Assembly: GCF_013283365.1 (NCBI RefSeq)
Contig: NZ_WBYM01000005.1
Span: forward strand, 274,451 to 338,450
Origin: Marinobacterium sp. xm-d-530
Lineage (GTDB): Bacteria > Pseudomonadota > Gammaproteobacteria > Pseudomonadales > Balneatricaceae
Reading direction: 5' to 3'
DNA length: 64,000 bases
The stretch's first letter is position 1. Each line of letters begins with the position of its first letter. Both the position numbers and the translations under genes were made by a program. The notes under the pieces were generated by a model, which was not told the origin of the DNA, made no database searches, and saw only the letters and a program-made list of their open reading frames with translations. This document shows, in pieces, positions 61,092 to 64,000 of this stretch.

Positions 61092-62699
61092 ATGGCACGA
61101 TTTGAAGCAGATGTACTGATCATTGGCAGTGGCGCAGCCGGTTTAACAGCCGCACTAAATTTACCCTCCAACCTGAAGGCGCACGTCTTGAGCAAGGGTA
61201 AATTAGAGCATGGTGCTACCTGGTGGGCACAGGGTGGAATAGCCGGTGTTTTTGATCCAAAAGATCAAACCGAAAACCACATCAACGACACCCTCGTTGC
61301 TGGTGCCAACCTTGGACACTTAGACTCTGTTCAACACACCGTAAAAGATGGCCCCAAAGGCATTCAATGGCTAATTGATCAGGGTGTACCTTTCACACGA
61401 CAGGAAGAGCAGTATCATTTAACACGAGAAGGCGGCCACTCACATCGCCGTGTACTTCACTCGGCCGATGCAACAGGCAAAGCGATTCAACAAACTCTAA
61501 TCAGCCAAGCAAGGTCGGCCAGCAACATTGAGCTGTTTGAAGATCGAATTGCGATCGACCTGATCACCCGTCGTAAATTAGGCTTAGGTGAAGATGCGTG
61601 TGTAGGTGCCTATGTCTACAACCAAGAGACAGAGAGCGTTGATCTGTTTCTTGCTCGAACCGTCATATTAGCAACTGGCGGTGCCTCTAAGGCTTACCTC
61701 TATAACACCAACCCGAACGGCGTCGCATCCGGCGATGGTATTGCAATGGCTTGGCGAGCAGGCTGCCGAGTTGCAAACCTAGAGTTTAATCAGTTTCACC
61801 CTACCTACCTTTATCACCCTAAGGCACAGAGCTTTTTGGTCACCGAAGCGATCCGTGGCGAAGGCGGTATTCTGAAACTACCTAACGGCACCCGTTTCAT
61901 GCACCGTTTTGATGAGAGAGCCGAACTGGCACCACGCGATATCGTCGCCCGCGCCATCGACTTTGAGATGAAACGTGTTGGTTGTGAATATGTTCACTTG
62001 GATATTTCTCACAAACCCGCAGATTTCATTAAAGAGCACTTCCCAACCATTTATGAGCGCTGTTTAGAACTTGGGATCGACATTACTAAGGAACCGATAC
62101 CCGTAGTACCAGCTGCACACTACACCTGTGGCGGTGTCATGACCGACATAAATGGCCAGACCGATATCAAAGGACTCTTTGCCATTGGTGAGACCGCGTT
62201 TACAGGCCTTCATGGCGCAAACCGATTAGCGTCAAACTCTCTACTTGAGTGTATCGTGTACGGTAAATCCGCGGCTGAACAGGTGGCATCACTGCTACAA
62301 GAGAGTGGAGAAGCCTTCCCAGAAGTCCCTAACTGGGATGACTCACAGGTAGTTAACTCAGACGAAGATGTCATAATCTCGCACAACTGGGATGAACTGC
62401 GCCGTTTTATGTGGGACTACGTGGGTATTGTACGTACTGATAAACGCCTACAGCGAGCACAGCACCGTATCGATCTATTGAACGATGAGATCAATGAGTA
62501 CTACAGCAACTATAAAGTGAGTAAGTATCTGATCGAGCTTCGTAATCTAGTGACCGTCTCGGAATTAATTATCCGCTGTGCTATGAAACGCACTGAATCA
62601 CGTGGCCTTCACTACACGCTCGACTACCCAGAACAGTCACCTGATCTTTATGACACCGTTCTGGTGCCGGAAAACTACTTCTGGGGCGTTAACGCTTAG
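61092..62699 (+). CDS. nadB: L-aspartate oxidase
   Basis: FAD enzyme of de novo NAD synthesis, converting aspartate to iminoaspartate for NadA. FAD motif [13 protein letters not shown] at residue 8; active-site region [18 protein letters not shown] near 115; HPTYLYHP, then [11 protein letters not shown] and [15 protein letters not shown]. Length 535. Divergent from rpoE, as in many gammaproteobacteria. Its end overlaps convergent ygfX by 11 bases. Confidence 0.97.
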   Translation: MARFEADVLIIGSGAAGLTAALNLPSNLKAHVLSKGKLEHGATWWAQGGIAGVFDPKDQTENHINDTLVAGANLGHLDSVQHTVKDGPKGIQWLIDQGVPFTRQEEQYHLTREGGHSHRRVLHSADATGKAIQQTLISQARSASNIELFEDRIAIDLITRRKLGLGEDACVGAYVYNQETESVDLFLARTVILATGGASKAYLYNTNPNGVASGDGIAMAWRAGCRVANLEFNQFHPTYLYHPKAQSFLVTEAIRGEGGILKLPNGTRFMHRFDERAELAPRDIVARAIDFEMKRVGCEYVHLDISHKPADFIKEHFPTIYERCLELGIDITKEPIPVVPAAHYTCGGVMTDINGQTDIKGLFAIGETAFTGLHGANRLASNSLLECIVYGKSAAEQVASLLQESGEAFPEVPNWDDSQVVNSDEDVIISHNWDELRRFMWDYVGIVRTDKRLQRAQHRIDLLNDEINEYYSNYKVSKYLIELRNLVTVSELIIRCAMKRTESRGLHYTLDYPEQSPDLYDTVLVPENYFWGVNA

Positions 62700-63108
62700 C
62701 AGCAATAGGCGCGTATTGAGAAATAACCGATAAGCGCCGCCACCCACTCTCTGGTAATTGGTCAAACCAGACACAAATCCAAACGGGTAATGCACGCTCT
62801 AATGGTTGTACTTTAATAAAGAGAACAAACCTTAAGTTTATAATTTGAACAGGTGGAGCTGTCACTAACATCTTCTCATCTATAAACAGGCAAAACCTAT
62901 CTTTATCGGCATTCCAAACAAAGCCGGTAAAGCGCTCAAATGGAGCCAAAGCACGATAGACCCATAGTGAGAAGGTAAGTAACAGAAGATACACCGCAGT
63001 CGATGCACCGGTGAGTAAAGGGGTTAAACCGACTAAAACAAAAAAGCCAAACGTAAACAGACGTTTGGCTTTAGATTCAATAAGATCAAACCTTACTGGC
63101 GCGAACAC
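62689..63108 (-). CDS. YgfX-like inner-membrane protein
   Basis: About 139 residues from a GTG start ([13 protein letters not shown]). Two membrane segments (about 16-50), then a cytoplasmic domain with [15 protein letters not shown]. In E. coli YgfX (CptA) is encoded overlapping sdhE, and the same overlap (23 bases) is seen here. YgfX was proposed as a toxin acting on FtsZ/MreB with SdhE as antitoxin, but the SdhE part of that claim is disputed. The start is set by the sdhE overlap and family length; a weak ribosome site makes it uncertain. Confidence 0.75.
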   Translation of the reverse strand: MFAPVRFDLIESKAKRLFTFGFFVLVGLTPLLTGASTAVYLLLLTFSLWVYRALAPFERFTGFVWNADKDRFCLFIDEKMLVTAPPVQIINLRFVLFIKVQPLERALPVWICVWFDQLPESGWRRLSVISQYAPIAAKR

Positions 63109-63346
63109 AATCCAACACCACAGTGACCGCCCTCTCCATATCTGGGTCAGCCGGCTTTTCACGCTGCATGAACCAGAGAAAAAGCTCCTGATCCTCACAA
63201 TCAAGAAGCTTCACAAAGCGATCTTGATCCTCAACTGATTGGTCCCGAAAATGATTCTCCATGAACGGAACAAACAGCAGATCCAGTTCCCACATACCAC
63301 GACGAGACTGCCAAGTAAGACGACGAATGTCTTCTTCAGAATACAC
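63086..63346 (-). CDS. sdhE: Succinate dehydrogenase flavinylation factor SdhE
   Basis: Small helical protein that promotes covalent FAD attachment to SdhA and FrdA. The invariant RGxxE is present in QSRRGMWELDLL, and the rest (FVKLLDCEDQELFLWFMQRE) matches the family. I place the start at GTG (MYSEEDIRRL, 86 aa) because GGAG lies 9 bases upstream and the length fits; the frame is open for 52 more codons into the repeat region, which is not family-like. Confidence 0.88.
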   Translation of the reverse strand: MYSEEDIRRLTWQSRRGMWELDLLFVPFMENHFRDQSVEDQDRFVKLLDCEDQELFLWFMQREKPADPDMERAVTVVLDCVRASKV

Positions 63347-63427
63347 GCTATACCACTCCAAAACGCGTTGATTAGATGAGAGTAAATATAGCATTAAATG
63401 GGCATGGTAGGGGGAGAAAGTTGAGAC

Positions 63428-63668
63428 GTTGGAGCGGTCTTGCAAAGGCTGCGAAGGTTGGGAGCGTGATTGGAGAGCAGGTGACAGGCTAAAGCCTGTC
63501 ACTGGTGTGCTTAACTCGCTACGGAACTACGGTGACTGGCCTTCAGCCTGTCACTGGTGTGCTTAATTCACTACGAAGCTACGGTGACTGGCCTTCAGCC
63601 TGTCATCCGCTGTTGACGTTGGCAGAGATCTTTTTTAAAACCGTTGGAGCGGTCTTGCAAAGGCCGCG
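63428..63668. repeat. Direct repeat pair flanking the REP-like cluster
   Basis: GTTGGAGCGGTCTTGCAAAG plus GCNGCGA occurs at 63428-63453 and 63643-63668, with one mismatch, bracketing the REP-like array. A second pair, TTGGCAGAGATC, occurs at 63619-63630 and 63674-63685. These suggest duplication around the array. Confidence 0.75.
63478..63612. repeat. REP-like element, copy 3, expanded as a 52-bp tandem repeat
   Basis: Begins with a perfect 10-bp hairpin GTGACAGGCT-AA-AGCCTGTCAC (63481-63502). Two tandem 52-bp units follow, 63493-63544 and 63545-63596, differing at a handful of bases, then a partial third copy. Each unit contains GGTGACTGGC-CTTCAGCCTGTCA, the core shared with the elements flanking aspS. 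It lies between sdhE and the end of the rRNA operon. Confidence 0.85.
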
Positions 63669-63824
63669 ATGGATTTGGCAGAGATCCTTTACGAAGCTCT
63701 CAATGACCTACAATAGGTGCCGAGCGTTGCTCGTCATCGCTTCGCGACGCTTGCAGCGCCTCCCCGCCGCACTTTCAGTGCATCTGTGGTCACATGGGCA
63801 TTCGCTCAGAAGTCTCCTTGCTAC
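63613..63824. other. Non-coding spacer after the rRNA operon
   Basis: No gene accepted. Open frames on both strands here run through repeats, the terminator and the 5S gene and have no protein-like features. Confidence 0.6.
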
Positions 63825-63864
63825 CAAAAAACAAAAAACCCCAGGACCTTTCGGTACTGGGGTT
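63825..63864 (-). terminator. rRNA operon terminator
   Basis: Stem AACCCCAG/CTGGGGTT (with an inner ACC/GGT extension and TTTC-type loop), followed on the minus strand by a long T-rich tract. It lies 15 bases past the 3' end of 5S rRNA. Confidence 0.92.
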
Positions 63865-63878
63865 CTTTGTTTATTAGG

Positions 63879-63997
63879 TGCCTGGCAATGACCTACTCTC
63901 ACATGGGGAAACCCCACACTACCATCGGCGATGACGCGTTTCACGACTGAGTTCGGTAAGGGATCAGGTGGTTCCACGTCTCTATTGTCACCAGGCA
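63879..63997 (-). rRNA. rrf: 5S ribosomal RNA
   Basis: The minus strand reads TGCCTGGTGACAATAGAG at the 5' end and closes with CATTGCCAGGCA, giving the terminal helix I. The internal CCGAACTCAGTCGTGAAACG (loop B/C region) is diagnostic of bacterial 5S rRNA. Length 119. It is the last gene of an rRNA operon whose 23S and 16S genes would lie beyond the right edge. Confidence 0.97.
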
Positions 63998-64000
63998 AAA

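Noticed and set aside
63478..63612. Possible CRISPR array
   Set aside because: The 52-bp units are directly adjacent with no unique spacers, only two and a partial copy exist, and no cas gene is in the window.
63505..63998. Overlapping frames of 77-128 codons on both strands
   Set aside because: They run through the repeat array, the terminator and the 5S rRNA gene; composition is not protein-like.

Overview
The window is chromosomal DNA from a gammaproteobacterium. Gene content and order resemble marine Oceanospirillales/Pseudomonas-type genomes: Na+-NQR, FabV enoyl reductase, a ruvCAB-ybgC-tolQRAB cluster, cysM-relA-mazG, and an rpoE(algU)-mucD-lepA-lepB-rnc-era-recO-pdxJ-acpS run. The genus assignment is inference. 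Most of the window is ordinary, densely packed housekeeping sequence with short intergenic spaces and many 1-13 base overlaps.

Layout. 1-5000 (minus): nqrABCDE and the start of nqrF, the sodium-pumping NADH dehydrogenase. 5.3-11.3 kb (minus): ruvC-ruvA-ruvB-ybgC-tolQ-tolR-tolA-tolB. A near-consensus LexA box lies before ruvC, and no pal or cpoB follows tolB. 11.5-14 kb: aspS and a HIT protein, with REP-like repeats on both sides of aspS. 14-17 kb: a COG3146 acyltransferase-like protein, two small unknowns and hemH. 17.1-19.5 kb: fabV divergent from a MaoC hydratase, then a DUF523 protein. 19.6-24.3 kb (plus): proS, an ArsC-like protein, a WrbA-like flavoprotein, a DUF2069 membrane protein and a cysteine desulfurase fused to its SufE/CsdE acceptor. 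24.2-28.7 kb: dnaQ, rnhA and a methyltransferase (minus), then gloB and mltD (plus). 29-34.6 kb: a yejABEF peptide importer. 34.7-36.9 kb: ahpC-ahpF.

36.9-45.8 kb is an accessory island. It holds a frameshifted response-regulator receiver, a Cys-motif membrane protein of unknown function, an intact IS5-family element, an RND efflux pair without an outer-membrane partner, an IS3-type transposase remnant, a RelBE/DinJ-type toxin-antitoxin pair with a palindromic operator inside its promoter, and a very small tyrosine recombinase.

46-64 kb returns to the core genome: adk, mazG, relA, cysM, acpS, pdxJ, recO, era, rnc, a DUF4845 protein, lepB, lepA, a DegP/MucD protease, rseC, an RseA protein carrying an RseB-like C-terminal domain, and rpoE with a sigma-E-type promoter. 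Divergent nadB, ygfX and sdhE follow. Next comes a cluster of repeats, a terminator and the 5S rRNA of a minus-strand rRNA operon that continues past the window edge.

Best leads for something unusual: the RseA/RseB-like composite regulator that replaces separate RseA and RseB; the tetranucleotide-duplication frameshift in the receiver gene; a family of REP-like paired palindromes at three intergenic sites, one expanded into a 52-bp tandem repeat; a terminator-shaped hairpin directly before the adk ribosome binding site; and the conserved-looking Cys/His membrane protein in the island. No CRISPR array, prophage or recognisable new multi-gene defence system was seen.
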